From Pomacea canaliculata (Eukaryota; Mollusca; Gastropoda; Architaenioglossa; Ampullariidae), in NCBI RefSeq assembly GCF_003073045.1, contig NC_037590.1, forward strand, positions 25,322,449 through 25,386,448: a DNA stretch of 64,000 nucleotides, in the 5' to 3' direction. Of the stretch, positions 9,841-21,587 are shown in pieces (position 1 is the stretch's first letter; each line of letters opens with the position of its first letter). Position numbers and translations under genes: made by a program. The notes below the pieces were generated by a model. That model worked only from the letters and a program-made list of their open reading frames with translations, was not told the origin of the DNA and searched no databases.

Positions 9841-12061
9841 CAAAAAAGCTAATAATTCACATCAGCATCAAAGCTGATATTAGCAACAGCAACTTCGATT
9901 TCTAAATAGCAGCAACAGGCAGGCCTTTATCAAAAACAAATAGCCATAAGTAGGCCTTTACCAGCAACAAGCAGCCACAGGCATGCCTCTCTACAACCAA
10001 CAAGCAGCCAAAACGCAGCTACAAGAAAAGCAGGCATCTGTCTTGATACTAGTAATAACCACCAACTAATCACAGGCGTCCTAGGCAGGACGTAGAAAAA
10101 AAGGCATCTGCAGAACTTTTCCAATGCAAAAACTAACTGGCACCAAGCTGAGTGTTAATGAGGTTATCAGTGCAGGCCAAGTCCTAGTCGCCGTGTCTAA
10201 CAGAGGTATGTTCCGACATCTCGTTGCCCGCAGTGTCCTGCCTGTTGCCGGATTTACGAGGCACTTTAACGGCACCAGCTGCCCCACTCCCCATCCCCCA
10301 TGGCAGCCACAGAAGATAGACCCCCGCCCCCTTCTGCCAGACCCGGCCCCCTTCTGCCGTCACGCTAGCTAACCCACTGGGCCACTTCATCTGAAAGCAG
10401 GAAGCTTGGTCCGGAAAAATTAACCGAGGGTTTGATTAAGTATCCATGGCAACGTCTTACGGCAGTTAAGACAGCCGTCAGGGAGGGTATAGAAGGTCAG
10501 ACTCACATGGCGAAGGGTGGGATCTGGAGGATCAGATAGAGGAGAGCGCGGGGAAGCGCCGCTAACAGGTCGCAGACGAGTGGCGCTCCACGTGTGGAGG
10601 TGAAGCTGCGCGGCAGTCGATGCAGGCGGCAAGACGCGTGCTGGTCACCTTGCCTTCTGACGCACTTACCTACATCCACATTCATACTCGCACGCGTGCG
10701 CGCGCACACACACACACTTTGCTTCGCTAAGTCTTGACTGTGCTGAACAAACACTACAAATCAGTAAAGTACACATTATTAACAATGCCATGGGAACCAA
10801 GTAAAGTATTTAAGTTAATGCCTTGCTCGCTCCATCCATCAGGCTCCGTCCGAGACACGTCCATGTTGTCTCAGTATCCACTGCAGTCATTCCGCGCGGC
10901 TTGCGGACAACGCCAGTGACTAACAGCCACAGGCCGCCATCTCGGAGCTGGGGAAGAGCGGAGTGGAGGAAGCAGTAGTCGCAGGCGAGGGTTTCTTTCT
11001 TTTTTTTTTTTTTGTTCCTTGGGGCCTGCTGGGCTCCTGTGTTTGGTTGTTTTCAAAACTGCTCTCGGTGAAGACTCTAGTCCTGTGCCTTCCCTCACAC
11101 GTTCTCACCAGAGAATGTCCGGTGAACTTGTCGATCGTTCTTCTCGTTAAAAAAGAGGATTAAATTTTTTTTTTTTATTCTTCAGAGACCATCATGTAGG
11201 CCGTACATCATGCCACAAAACCTCGTCACAAGACTGGGTTGCAACACTGCTCTCATCAAACTGAACCCGGCAATACATCTTCTGGTAAGTAAAAGAAATC
11301 AGGAGAAGTATGCAGGATAATACTATAAGCACTATCGAGTAAATGCATTGAGTTAGTCCCCTGTGTGGCCACAGAACAATGTCAATTGTGTTCATCAATA
11401 TTTAACAGCTGTTTCATTTTCAGTTTTTTAATTGGACAAAAAGGAAAAGAACAGGTATTATTTCGACAGAAAGCATTTGAATTATTACGCACGTGCAGTA
11501 TATTAAGTACGTTTTGCACACGAGCAATGAACGTAAAAGACTAATACATGTATTCCACACAAATGTCAACCAAGCTTGTACTAGACAGACTATTAAGGAC
11601 TGTTAGGATGCTCACTCGTCGTGAATATTCTAATTCATTGAACAAGTTTCCCTTTCTTAATCAACAGGATAAATGAAAGATGCGCGTCTGTCATCGAAAG
11701 TGGCTTATTTGGTGAGTTGCTTGATGAAAACGAGTTATGAACAAAGTAAGAGAGAGTATTGGCTATGTATCGTGTCATCTGATATATATAAAGCAGTTTT
11801 TACCCAGTTATTGTCAATAGCTGTCTTTACCCTCAAGGGTACAGAGAGAGCTATTCTGTTATTAACATATAATCTTGACAGTGATTATCTTTAAAAACAA
11901 AATTTCAATTTTTTTTTCAATAAACGATCGCGATCGTTACAGAAATGTTACAGAAAAGACCAAAAGATGGTCAGAATTAGTCAGAATTAAACCCAACAGA
12001 ATTAGTAGGATGAGACAAACAAGTAATGCGAAGGCCATCTTAATTGTTGAGAAGGAACACG
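9841..12061. other. intergenic upstream of the second sulfotransferase gene
   Basis: Begins with a degenerate repeat of AGGCCTTTA, CAGCAACA and AGCAGCCA words (about 9905-10025). Then comes a moderately GC-rich stretch (10200-10640), which includes one exon-like segment on the minus strand listed separately. T runs lie near 11000 and 11167. The remainder is AT-rich with no supported gene. The promoter of the gene starting at 12062 should lie here, but no clear TATA box or initiator could be assigned. Confidence 0.4.
10507..10605 (-). CDS. orphan exon-like segment (uncertain)
   Basis: On the minus strand a 99-bp open segment lies between an acceptor-like GCCGCGCAG and a strong donor-like GTGAGT. 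It reads FTSTRGAPLVCDLLAALPRA then LLYLILQIPPFA. The hydrophobic pattern with a D-LLAALP-LLYL core is vaguely like the S3 segment of cyclic-nucleotide-gated or EAG-type channels (D-x-x-S-x-LP-x-D-LLYL), but the acidic residue usual after LP is Arg here. No neighbouring exon was found. It may be a relic exon or coincidence. Confidence 0.18.
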
Positions 12062-15000
12062 ATGTCACTCGATGTCTTACCTCCAATTAAGCCTTTTACA
12101 TGTCGTGCCAGTGTCCTGCTGCTGACGGCGGTGGGATCCCTGTTGCTGCTGTTGCTGTCAGACATCGAAATCATGCAGGTTACTCCCAGCAGGTTGATGA
12201 CAGACTCCACAATCAGGCGCCATGTTTATGACACGGAGCGTCCAAAGCATCGTCACTCTGCACCTGACACAGCAAGTCATGTCAGTGGCACAAGGTGCAC
12301 GCCTCGTCAGCACGTGGTCTTCTGGAAGGTACCATGTTCTCAGTCATTCCCTCCTGTAGGCAATCAGTCATTCATCTATTACTATAAACAGTCATCATTT
12401 CATGCCAACTTTCTTACTTTAATCATGTAATCATTTATTTTTCAGCTCGATGTAGTCTAGTTTTTTTCTTCATATCGCCTTTTAGACGACACTACAGCAC
12501 ACCACAATGCACAACAAAAACACGTACGATACACTACAGCACAACACAATGCACAGCAGTCACAGGTTACAGTATAGTACATTACAAAGCATAATATTTC
12601 ACTTTTCACCACAGTACAGTGCACAAAGATCGTAGATGACAGTACAGAACAGTGCACAAAGATCGTAGATGACACTACACTACAGTGCACAAAGTCGGTA
12701 AGCATGTCGGTAAGCGGTTACTCACCCCAAAAGTGTGCTTCTCTTCTTCGCGCCGACCACTAAAACATTTTCTTCTACTTTCATACGTTTGCATTTCCAG
12801 TGTTTCGCATGTGTGTGTGTGTTTTGTTTTGTCTTTTTTAAAGCAATAGCGTGTCGTTCATTAAGGTGGCTACATGTTTCTAGATCCACCTGTTACCATA
12901 GTAACTCTATTGATGCCTCCTAAGCTGTTATTGACTTTTTCACCTGTTATCTTCTGGCTTCAAATTGAGAGAGTGTTGAAAGAGTTTTCCTACTCTTGTC
13001 ATTAGAACTCTTCCCTTTCTTCCTGCCACTCGCCTAAAATCGCGAGATTATCAGACTCTCTGACCCCAGGACTTATTTTAACAGTCAGGGGTCTCGTGGG
13101 GGTCATAACCTTCAGCAGTCTCTACAGCAGGGGTGTCAAACTCAATTACCCAGGGGGCCAAATGTCACATCGTACACTAAGTCCGATAAATTTTTATTCA
13201 ACAGTAGAAAACTAAACTTTATGTTATTAAATTTGTGTAAACAAATTCATACATTAAAACAAAGTTAAAGTAATAACAAACCAAGGATTAGCAGTTTTTC
13301 TTCTTAATTTACTTTGTCAGAAGTGGACGTTTTGATATTTGATATTTTTTCTTGGCAACAGTTCGTGTTTAGAGTAAGTTTCTGTGTTGTGGAGATTCTC
13401 AGGATGGACTGCAAGTGTACATCAGTTCCTGTGTGATGTTTGTTGATCTTCATAAAAGTTGCTCACACAAATATGTACTACCAAAAGATTCGAGCCTAGC
13501 ACCCTTTGATCTCGGACCGATTCAGGGAAGTTAATTAACAGTACTAAAATCTTCGACCCGCGGCCGTGTTAGGTGTGCGTGTCAAAGGTCAGATTTAACC
13601 ATCCCTTCTGGTCATCAACAGGAGCTGTGGTAACTTGACCAGTGCACTGTTGGTGGTCTGTACAACTTCACTAAACTCATCTCATCTCTTGCTGTCCTCG
13701 ACGGGAACTTTTCTGTTGTTTGCCTTTTACTTGTCGCCGGGCCATTAACAATGATTAACTAAACTTCTTTCGCGGGCCAGGTAAAATTTCAAGACGGGCC
13801 GGATGTGGCCCGCGGGCCGGGTGTTTGACACCCCTGCTCTACAGAATATACATATAGTCACACAAAATAAGTCGGCTTCTGTGTTTTAAATCTGGTTTTT
13901 TTTTTAAGTGCACACGAATATGTTTATCATCCTAATTACTAATTCTAATCATTATCATCCTAATTACCAGGAAGCAAAGGCAATAATAATCAGGAGAGGA
14001 AGCTTCATCACTGACAAATTTTTGAATGCTCACTCATATTTCAGAATACGAAAACAGTGTTTTTGATAAGGTACTCTAATGTATTAACACAAGATGAATA
14101 CTTCTGTAGTCTGTCAGTAGGTACTCTAATGTATTGACATAATACTTCTGTAGTCTGTCAGTAGGTACTCTAATGTATTGACATAATACTTCTGTAGTCT
14201 GTCAGTAGGTACTCTAATGTACTGACACAAGATAAATACTTTCTGTAATCTGTCAGTAGGTACTCTAGGCGGAGCGAGCTGCTGTGACTAAAGTAGTTTT
14301 GTGAACATTTCCTCAATTTGAGTACACTGTAAATTGTTCTTATCGCAGCTTATCATCATAACATGAACCATGAACTGCACGAAACTTTAGATCTGCGGGA
14401 ATAAGCAAGAATAAGTATACTTTACAAAAATGTTGAGAAATTCCGTTTCTTATGAGGTACACCTCAAAACGTATTTATAGAACACTTTTTACCTAAGGGT
14501 GGAGGTTTATACGTAAATAAATCTATATCTAACTTGGTAACTCGCTGAAGCTTAAATGTTTGTTATGTATATTTTATTACATTTAATTTAAATTGTGTTT
14601 AAATGTATAGTACAAATTCAGTCCTTTTTGTAGATACATAAGACAGGGAGTTCCACAGTGGCCAACATCCTCCAGCGGTACGGGTACATTCGCCATCTCA
14701 ACTTTGTTTTGCCCAGAAAGCGGCTACATGCCGCGAGCTACAACTACCTCAACAAGCCCGGCGAGCCACTCACCGCCAGAAGCCTGATTCCGCCTCCAAC
14801 GGCCAGCACTACGACTGCTGTGGAACCACGGCATCTACAACAGCACCTTCATCCACAGCATCATGCCGCTCGATGCAGTCTACATCACCATGCTGAGGCA
14901 GCCGCTGCAGCAGTTTGTGTCGGCCTTTGAGTACTACGGCAACATCCCCGGCAGCTACATCAACGCCATCATGACCAGCAACGTCAGCAACCCACTGGCG

Positions 15001-15609
15001 GAGTACCTGGGCCACCCCGCCCTGTACGAGTCCACTCTGCGGTACATGACGTACCTCCGCAACAAGCAGGCCGAGGACCTGGGCATGGAGGCACGTCACG
15101 TGACCAACCTCAGCCTGCGCCGCCAGTACATTCAGCAGCTGGCAGCTGATTTCCACCTCGTCATGATCACAGAGTTTTTCGACGAGTCGCTCGTGCTGCT
15201 TCGGCGCCTGCTGTGCTGGGACGTGCAGGACGTGCTGTACCTGCCCAAGAACAGAAATCACCTGAAGAAGGAGCGCACCTTTAGCGCCGAGCACCGCCGG
15301 CAACACCGACTACTCTCCATAGCAGATTACGATCTGTATCACTACTTCTATCAACGATTTATCTTGACGATGAAAAGCCAAGAACCTGATTTCCAAGAGG
15401 AAGTAAGTTACTTCAAGGAGCTGCTGGGCCACGTGCAAACACAGTGCGTGCAGGAGGGTGAAGTGACTGTGAACAGGTCGCAGTGGCATGCTCAGTTCAC
15501 ACTGACACGCCGAGACTGCCAGCTGATGCAGCAAAGTGAGCTCCCGTTCTTGGATGACATTATAATGGACGCACTAATGCGTTATCACCTGAGCGTTAAA
15601 AACAACTAG
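12062..15609 (+). CDS. galactose-3-O-sulfotransferase family protein, two coding exons
   Basis: Exon 1 is 12062-12328 (89 codons). Exon 2 is 14634-15609. The intron is phase 0, with donor AAG/GTACCA and acceptor TTTTTGTAG. Exon 1 encodes a signal-anchor (about residues 18-33, VLLLTAVGSLLLLLLS) and ends in CTPRQHVVFWK. Exon 2 begins IHKTGSSTVANILQRYGY, completing the PAPS 5'-phosphosulfate motif. The 3'-phosphate motif is YITMLRQPLQQFVSAF, and DFHLVMITEFFDESLVLLRR is identical to the paralogue at 2909-4345. Predicted length is about 415 residues, normal for the family. Exon 2 changes frame twice within 25 bp (near 14792 and 14816). Alignment to the paralogue (NGQHYD then LLWNHGIYN) shows each is one missing base. 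With splice sites and motifs intact, sequencing error is as likely as pseudogenisation. The role would be Golgi sulfation of galactose. Confidence 0.88.
12489..12698. repeat. degenerate tandem repeats in the sulfotransferase intron
   Basis: Two related arrays: a roughly 41-bp unit (CACTACAGCACAACACAATG-like) at about 12490-12560, then a 28-33-bp unit containing CAGTGCACAAAGATCGTAGA at 12611-12698. The words ACTACAG and GTGCAC recur across both. They lie about 160 bp after the exon 1 donor. Confidence 0.7.
13128..13836. mobile_element. non-autonomous hAT element in the sulfotransferase intron
   Basis: A 709-bp element with terminal inverted repeats CAGGGGTGTCAAAC and GTTTGACACCCCTG. It is bounded by a perfect 8-bp target duplication CTCTACAG (13120-13127 and 13837-13844). 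No transposase frame remains, so it must have been moved by a relative. Near the right end it carries the palindromic GGCCCGCGGGCC block also found in the element at 8674-8918. The exact duplication suggests a fairly recent insertion. It lies between the splice sites and should not affect the coding sequence. Confidence 0.93.
14071..14268. repeat. tandem repeat of about 47-55 bp, four units
   Basis: Four copies of a unit starting GGTACTCTAATGTATTGACA and ending TAGTCTGTCAGTA. The two middle copies are about 47 bp and the outer ones longer, with an extra CACAAGATGAATA. Lies in the sulfotransferase intron, about 370 bp before exon 2. Confidence 0.88.
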
Positions 15610-15709
15610 CCTCGTATATCTGTCTGTTATTCCCATTTCCCGAAAGAGCTATGTCACGGAAAAGATTGAGGACGAAACTCACGAGAGACATATTTTCCTA
15701 ATCATAAGC

Positions 15710-15715
15710 AATAAA
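15710..15715 (+). terminator. polyadenylation signal of the plus-strand sulfotransferase gene
   Basis: AATAAA, 101 bp beyond the TAG stop at 15607-15609, followed by GT-rich TGTAATGTGCTGTGT. This is the expected layout for a short 3' UTR. Confidence 0.65.
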
Positions 15716-15929
15716 TGTAATGTGCTGTGTCCCTGACAACTGCCTATCAAAACGGTTTTGTAAAGACTGCTAAGGTGTGGGGAGCTGGCGTGAGTCTAAG
15801 GAAGTTACCTGAACGTGAGGAAGTTGACTAAGTATGAAGAAGTCAACTGCATGTGAGGGATGGATTGAGTTTACCGAGCACCCTCACACTATGCATATCA
15901 TCACCGTCAGACTATCAAACAGAGCAGGT

Positions 15930-16445
15930 GTATCTGTGATGGAGACCAGCACAGACAGCAGCAAAGTCATGTTTAACACAGCAGAAATCTACACCAACGA
16001 AGAACAGCTGAAGGAGGGTAGCTGCTTCAAGTACCTAGGACCACCCAAAGATGGCCGATGCACGCAGAAACCCTGGCCAGGATGTATACCGCGACGGCAG
16101 CAACGGCAAAGCTGAAGAAGTCTTGGTGCAGAAATGCCATCGGCCTTCCTACCTCCCCGGCTGTACAAGTCTTCCTGTATTACAGATGCGAGATGTGAAC
16201 TCCAGATATTCGAGACAGAGTGTAGAGAAGCTGTTCTTAATTTCCTTAACTGGAACACATGATCAAAAAATATGAACGGAGTCACCGCAAAAACCACTTT
16301 TGGCAACAGAAAAACTGGAAATTTGACCACGTGACCTGACACAGCTCTAAGACCGTTCTTCAGGGCACTCTTTCAGTGAGACAGACTTATGTTGATCAAT
16401 CCAGACCTGTTTACCGCCGCTCATGAAACTTGGGTGGCAGGCCTT
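15930..16445 (+). mobile_element. LINE reverse-transcriptase C-terminal fragment
   Basis: Translates in broken frames to the part of a LINE reverse transcriptase that follows the YADD box: METSTDSSKVMFNTAEIYTN, then CFKYLG, KDGRCTQ, and in a shifted frame ATATAAMAKLKKSWCRNAI. Further on come HMIKKYE, KNWKFDHVT and KTVLQGTLS, which match the thumb and C-terminal region of such elements. Many frame breaks; old. Reads like the continuation of the family seen at 610-985. Confidence 0.78.
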
Positions 16446-16449
16446 GTCA

Positions 16450-17379
16450 GCTACTGATGTCCAGTGTGGTGGGCAGCACAGCTCAAGGGAGTGCACCCCG
16501 CGTTTACCTGACGATCACAGTTAAAGGAAGCGAAGAACTGATAGTAAAGTAGCCGAGTCACACACACCTTTCCTGGTTCTTCTCTTACAGGAGTTCTATA
16601 AAATATATACTTGCATATTGATATATATACACACATATAAGTGTAAATAACAATATGATCTCATATGACGTGTGCATGATACGACCTGCATTAGAAATTA
16701 CAAAATCTACAATGCTTATACTGTCTCTGATAAAAGACTGGACACCATATACTTTCACAATACACAATTTCTCTATGATGCTTTCTTTTCCGAATGGTTA
16801 TTTGCAGCTAAAGTGAATGTACCTAATATATATATTGCTGATTATTGAATGCTTTAGGCTGTTGTGTGATGCTTGATGAATGTGTGATAATCAATGTCTC
16901 CAAAGTATTTTGTGTGACTTGTGATGGCAGGACTGAAAACTGGGAGACCAAAATATTAATCTGCTCTGTCTGTGGATGACCTCGTCATTGCTCGGTTTCA
17001 GCGGATGGTTTGTCAATGCTCTCTGTAGATGGTCTTATCAAAACAGTTTGGCAGGTCTCAGTCTGGGTGCCTGATCTCGGCTTTCAACATCATTTGAACT
17101 ACACCGCGACATTCCTTGTAATGTTGTCCTGGTTTCTTCACCTTGATACTACATTAACAGACACACTACTCAGTCCTATGAACATAAACGTTTTCTATTC
17201 CTGACGTGTCCACAGTGCAGCAACCAAAAAAATATTTCATTCTTTCTTGGTGCCTCTGCCTCCTTCCGCTACAAACTTTTGATGAGAGAAAAGGCTGTGG
17301 GAGTAGGGTTTCGAAGATCGAAAATAAAATCGACGATTTGTGTGATCAGTTTAATTCCGCCCACTGCGACAAGATTCAA
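16450..17379. other. intergenic, no gene seen
   Basis: AT-rich spacer with a short TA/CA stretch near 16618-16640. Open frames are short and without coding character. Confidence 0.5.
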
Positions 17380-17719
17380 CTGGACGGCCGCAGCCCTCCA
17401 TGCCGTGGATTGTGGATTGTGTCCCTTTGGCCCCTTGCCGAGGCCGCGACACAGACGGCAACTGCCGGTCACGTTATTTCAGGCAAGGTCAGAGGTGACG
17501 GTGACGTTGTGACTGCGCGGTACGTTCGTGCGTGCGTGTGTGTGCGCGCACCGCGAAGAAAGGAACTTTCTCTCTCGGCTGACAGCGACAAGTGCGCCGG
17601 CCTGACGAGGCCAAGTGGCTGCAGGCAGTGTTGTTTGGTGGCACAGCCGTGTCGCTCCGTCTGTCTTGCGCCGCGCGGTGGACATACTCGCTTTCACTCG
17701 GCAAGGGTATTAGCTTTCG
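17380..17719 (+). promoter_or_regulatory. GC-rich block ending in a strong splice donor; candidate upstream exon or promoter
   Basis: A locally GC- and CpG-rich stretch with a GTGCGTGCGTGTGTGTGCGC tract ends in TTTCGG/GTAAGTG, a near-consensus donor. It is a candidate 5' untranslated or first exon for the plus-strand ITPRID-like gene, whose first supported coding exon (25697) starts mid-codon and so needs an upstream exon. An open frame crosses it but shows no known domain. The link is inference from position and base composition only. Confidence 0.25.
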
Positions 17720-18401
17720 GGTAAGTGTTCATTCCTTATTTCGGACTTAATTTCCTAAGTCACAACCACAGGACTCGAGGAGCAAGACAATCGAATGTCA
17801 TACTACACTCGCTGGAAGCAAAGACCTGAAGGAATGCGACCTCCCCTGGGGACAGGGAATGAGGGCTGGCAGTATAGTTGATGTCAGCTTTCGGCTGGAT
17901 CGGCTCAGAAAGAAATGCCATATTCATGTGCTCATACATTTTTGGACGTCTGATGGCATTTCTGCTGTGGGAGCCTGTAACCCTCGGATGCTGTCCGGTT
18001 TCTGTAAATTGAGACATACGCCAGTGGCTTTTGGGTGGCTTACTTGCCACTGAATCCTTGCTTTATCTCAGTTGCCTCCCCTGCCAGTCAGTTGGGGGCA
18101 CAAGCTGGTTTAAACGAGAGAATGTGACAAGAGCAATAATCAAGCCACCACACCCACATTTCGGGAATCTTACTCATTCCTTTATCTTGGAGCAAAGCTA
18201 GTTAGTACATTGGCCTTTCTTCTAGGTGCATGTACAGTACATGGCCACAACAGTACTTCCTGATAGTGTGCTAGACAAAGCAACAAAATTGACAATTTTA
18301 CTAGACAATGTATTTTGATTTGAAGATGAGTGACACTAGTGACTGATTATATGACAAGACCTAGACAATATCAAGGACACAACAATGATATTGTAGAAAG
18401 G

Positions 18402-18475
18402 GTTAATAATAATAATGAGGATTTATAGAGTGCCTTTCCAAAGATTTGCTCATATAGCGCTTTACATAAACTACA
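18402..18475 (+). repeat. dispersed repeat start of the 'aataataat...gcgctttaca' type
   Basis: AATAATAATAATGAGGATTT followed by ATAGAGTGCC, then ATATAGCGCTTTACATAAAC. Comparable stretches occur near 24470-24535, 33168-33245 and 53176-53215. This start is common in repeats of marine invertebrates as I know them. The family is not classified here. Confidence 0.5.
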
Positions 18476-21400
18476 AACCATGGAAGCATGGTGGATGTAA
18501 ACACACTATAGACTTTATGAGAAGTATATGTAATCATATAATGTTAGACTCTTGTGACTGTTAAATGGAGAGATATCTACACAATCTTTTTATGGCTAGT
18601 TCAGATAAAACTAGTTTAAACAAGAAACCCCCCCCCCAAAAAAAAAAGTGAGCATTGAACCCAAAGACATTAAGCACTGAGTAATTGCTGCTTTAATTTC
18701 TCAGTCATAACTTGATTTAGGAATGAGTACTAAGTATCAGTGAGCCCAAAGCATAACTGACAGTATTAAGTAACATAATACATAGCTGAGGTTTCTATTC
18801 AAGAAACAAGAAATCAGTATGTTTTGTTTCAATGAGTACAGTAAGGCTATTGTTTTAGCAAGTATAAGTTTGTAGTTATTATCACAGCCTTGAAATACAT
18901 AAAATCTGTTAAACATTTACTGTAATGAAGGCAAGATACGAAGTGCTGCATGCAGTTTGATTTCTAGATAATTCCATGCAATCTCAATACCTTTTTGGAA
19001 AAAGTGTAAGGTTGTATTCACAGTTGTCTTTTTCTACACCTGCCTCAGAGATGGATAAGGGTAAGGAGTTTTGACACAGAACTCGTGGTAGACAGTTACA
19101 TTTGTGCCCACTGTGCTATAGGTTGCTTTTCTCTATCGCAGCCATTCACAGCAGCAACAGATGCTGAGTGTCATGTGGATACCTTGATCCACACAGGCTC
19201 ATTATTTTGCTTGAAAACCATTTATTTCATTTATTCCCTGATAATTTGTTTGCATTGTCACCACCATTGCTTCATTCATTTTCAGAAAAGTCATTGTAAA
19301 ATGAGATATAGTTTTATCTGTGCATGCTGAAGTATGGCTTGATGTTGGAATCCCATTAGGACTGTGTATTATAAATGTTACCAGCAGTAGTCCCTATGAT
19401 CATGTCATATTACAATGTAGTGCATTAAATTTGCTGTTGGGTCTAGAATAGAAAAACCTGCTGTTTATTTTATTTTTTAACAGACAAGTCTTCAATTGAA
19501 AAAAATGTTTTTAATTGAACAGAAAAAAATGTGATTGCTGTCCCCTTCTCATACTTCTCTGTGGCACATTTTATTTTACTACGAGAGCTTGACCAGTGCA
19601 TGTGACAGGAGAGGCTATGTAGTGCAGAACACGTTGATGTGGCGACAGAGACAGGCCTGGCTGTTGTGTGTAGCTGTCGATTGTTAGCATCCATGCACAC
19701 CATTGCATAGCGGGAGCGGCGCACAAGGGGGAGCGGTACACACGTCAACATGGTGTGGTGCACCCATCACCAGCGCAGTAGGCGGTGTGCAGGCCACCCT
19801 CTCATCAGATAGGCCCGCCACGTCGCTGAAGTCAACAGCACTGTCATCTTATGTCGCCACCACTGTCACCACTGTCACCCAGTCTCTCCTACGCCCTCCA
19901 CTAGACCAGTCGGCGCGACTGCGGTGTTGGTGGGGAGTGTGTGTGTTGGGGGAGATGTTGCTGGCCGGGTTTTGTGTAGCACATCCTTTTGTGAAAACGG
20001 TAATGATGTGATGCTCGGTCACGTTCATGTCAATTTTGCCAGTCTTTTCCTGGGTTATTCGACTGACAGTTCACGGACTTTAGTGTGTATAGTGTCTAGA
20101 TAGGGCGTGTAATTTGAATCTGAAGGAGTTTGCATCTTGTTTTCTTTACAAGTTTATTACAAATAGTTTAGGAATGCAGTCAAAAGTAGGCACACATTAG
20201 TCATGTGTTAATACAGTGAGATACACAGATATGAGTAGGTGATCATATGCGTTCCGCATCAATGTGGTTAGTGTTCATGGAGGTTGTGTATCTATGGTTC
20301 GTGTACAACACTTCAGAACAGAAACGTTGCTGGTTTCAGGCTCGGTTCTAGAATTTTTGTTCAATGCTTAATAATATATGCAGGCTGATAATACTGACTC
20401 TTCTGCTCGCCTTACACTTCACATCTTTCAAACCTAACTTCTTGACTTTGGTCCACTTTCTTTTTTGTCTCTGGTCCACTCTCCTGGCATGAACTACCAC
20501 TCCATATTTACCGGAAACCCAAACTGTATTTGAAATCTTATCTTTTTCTTCTGCCTTCTGTGCATTTGTGTTTGTATGTAGATATGCATGCGCATGGTAC
20601 ATGAGTGTACTTGTGTATGCTATAAATTACTGTAGCGACAGTGGGTGCTTTATAAATAACTTTATTATTATTGATGGATATATTAATGGTGGGTACATAC
20701 TGTTTAAGTTGCAGGGGTTGAACAGGCTTCTTGACTTGTGCATTGTTGACAGTTCTTTATTTGCATTAACTGCAATTCACTGTTGTTGTTTTTTAAGGAC
20801 CTCTCCCTCATTACCATTCTTTGTATTGCACTGTTACTAAGCCATTCATAACCGAGTGGATCCTACAATAACAGAGCACCTTGAATCCAGAGCCATAACT
20901 CCCACCTGCAGTCAGACAGCTCATTCATATCACATATTGCCCAGCACGACTGCTGAGCAAGTTGATGCTCTAGATCAGACAACTGCTGGGAAATGTCAGT
21001 TGGTGAAATGATAGAATCCACAGTAATTACTGCTATATTATTGAGCTCTAACACACCTGATCTACTTGATGTTTGAAAACGTGAAAAATGCTTTATTTTG
21101 CAGCTGACAGAGAAGAATGTTTTAAAAGAATGGTTACCAGCATGCATAGGAAATGTTTGAATAATGTTCACACCCACTCAGAAAGTAACATAATGTGAAA
21201 AGAGGATGAAGTCTAGTTTCTCATTGTTAAACCTCAAATTTAATTACATATACTGCAGTGGAACAAACTGAACTTCTTCAAATGAAAAAAAATAAGCTTT
21301 TAACTCAGTGCACAAAATGTATGTGTAATTTGGGCTGTTAAATTCTAATTCAGAAAAATTGTAAACAATAAAATCAATCACTTTCATAAATGGTAATTTT

Positions 21401-21539
21401 GTTATTTATTTCTCTTCATTAAATAAACCAGGAGGCTTTGATGTACACCACAAAATCACCTACTTAAGGCTGACTGGCAGTTGGCTGAGTGATCACTTGT
21501 GACTAATCACTTAAGGACATAAGCCACTCTTTGTCATAT

Positions 21540-21587
21540 CTGACATTTTATTTTGCACTCCCTGGCACCCTAGATTGAGAACCCCTG
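21540..21587. mobile_element. possible hAT element terminus
   Basis: The right-hand sequence GATTGAGAACCCCTG, read from the other strand as CAGGGGTTCTCAATC, has the form of a hAT terminal inverted repeat. No matching partner end or 8-bp duplication was found, so this may be a lone end or coincidence. Confidence 0.3.

Noticed and set aside
19703-20011. 102-codon plus-strand frame ending near a donor-like GTAATG
   Set aside because: No recognisable motif, no acceptor in phase and Thr/Ser/Val-rich repeats from GTCACCACT words. Not enough to call an exon.
20716-21587. A single hAT element between CAGGGGTTGAAC at 20716 and the terminus at 21587
   Set aside because: Ends match for only eight bases and the flanking 8-mers (TTAAGTTG and ATGTAAGA) are not a duplication.
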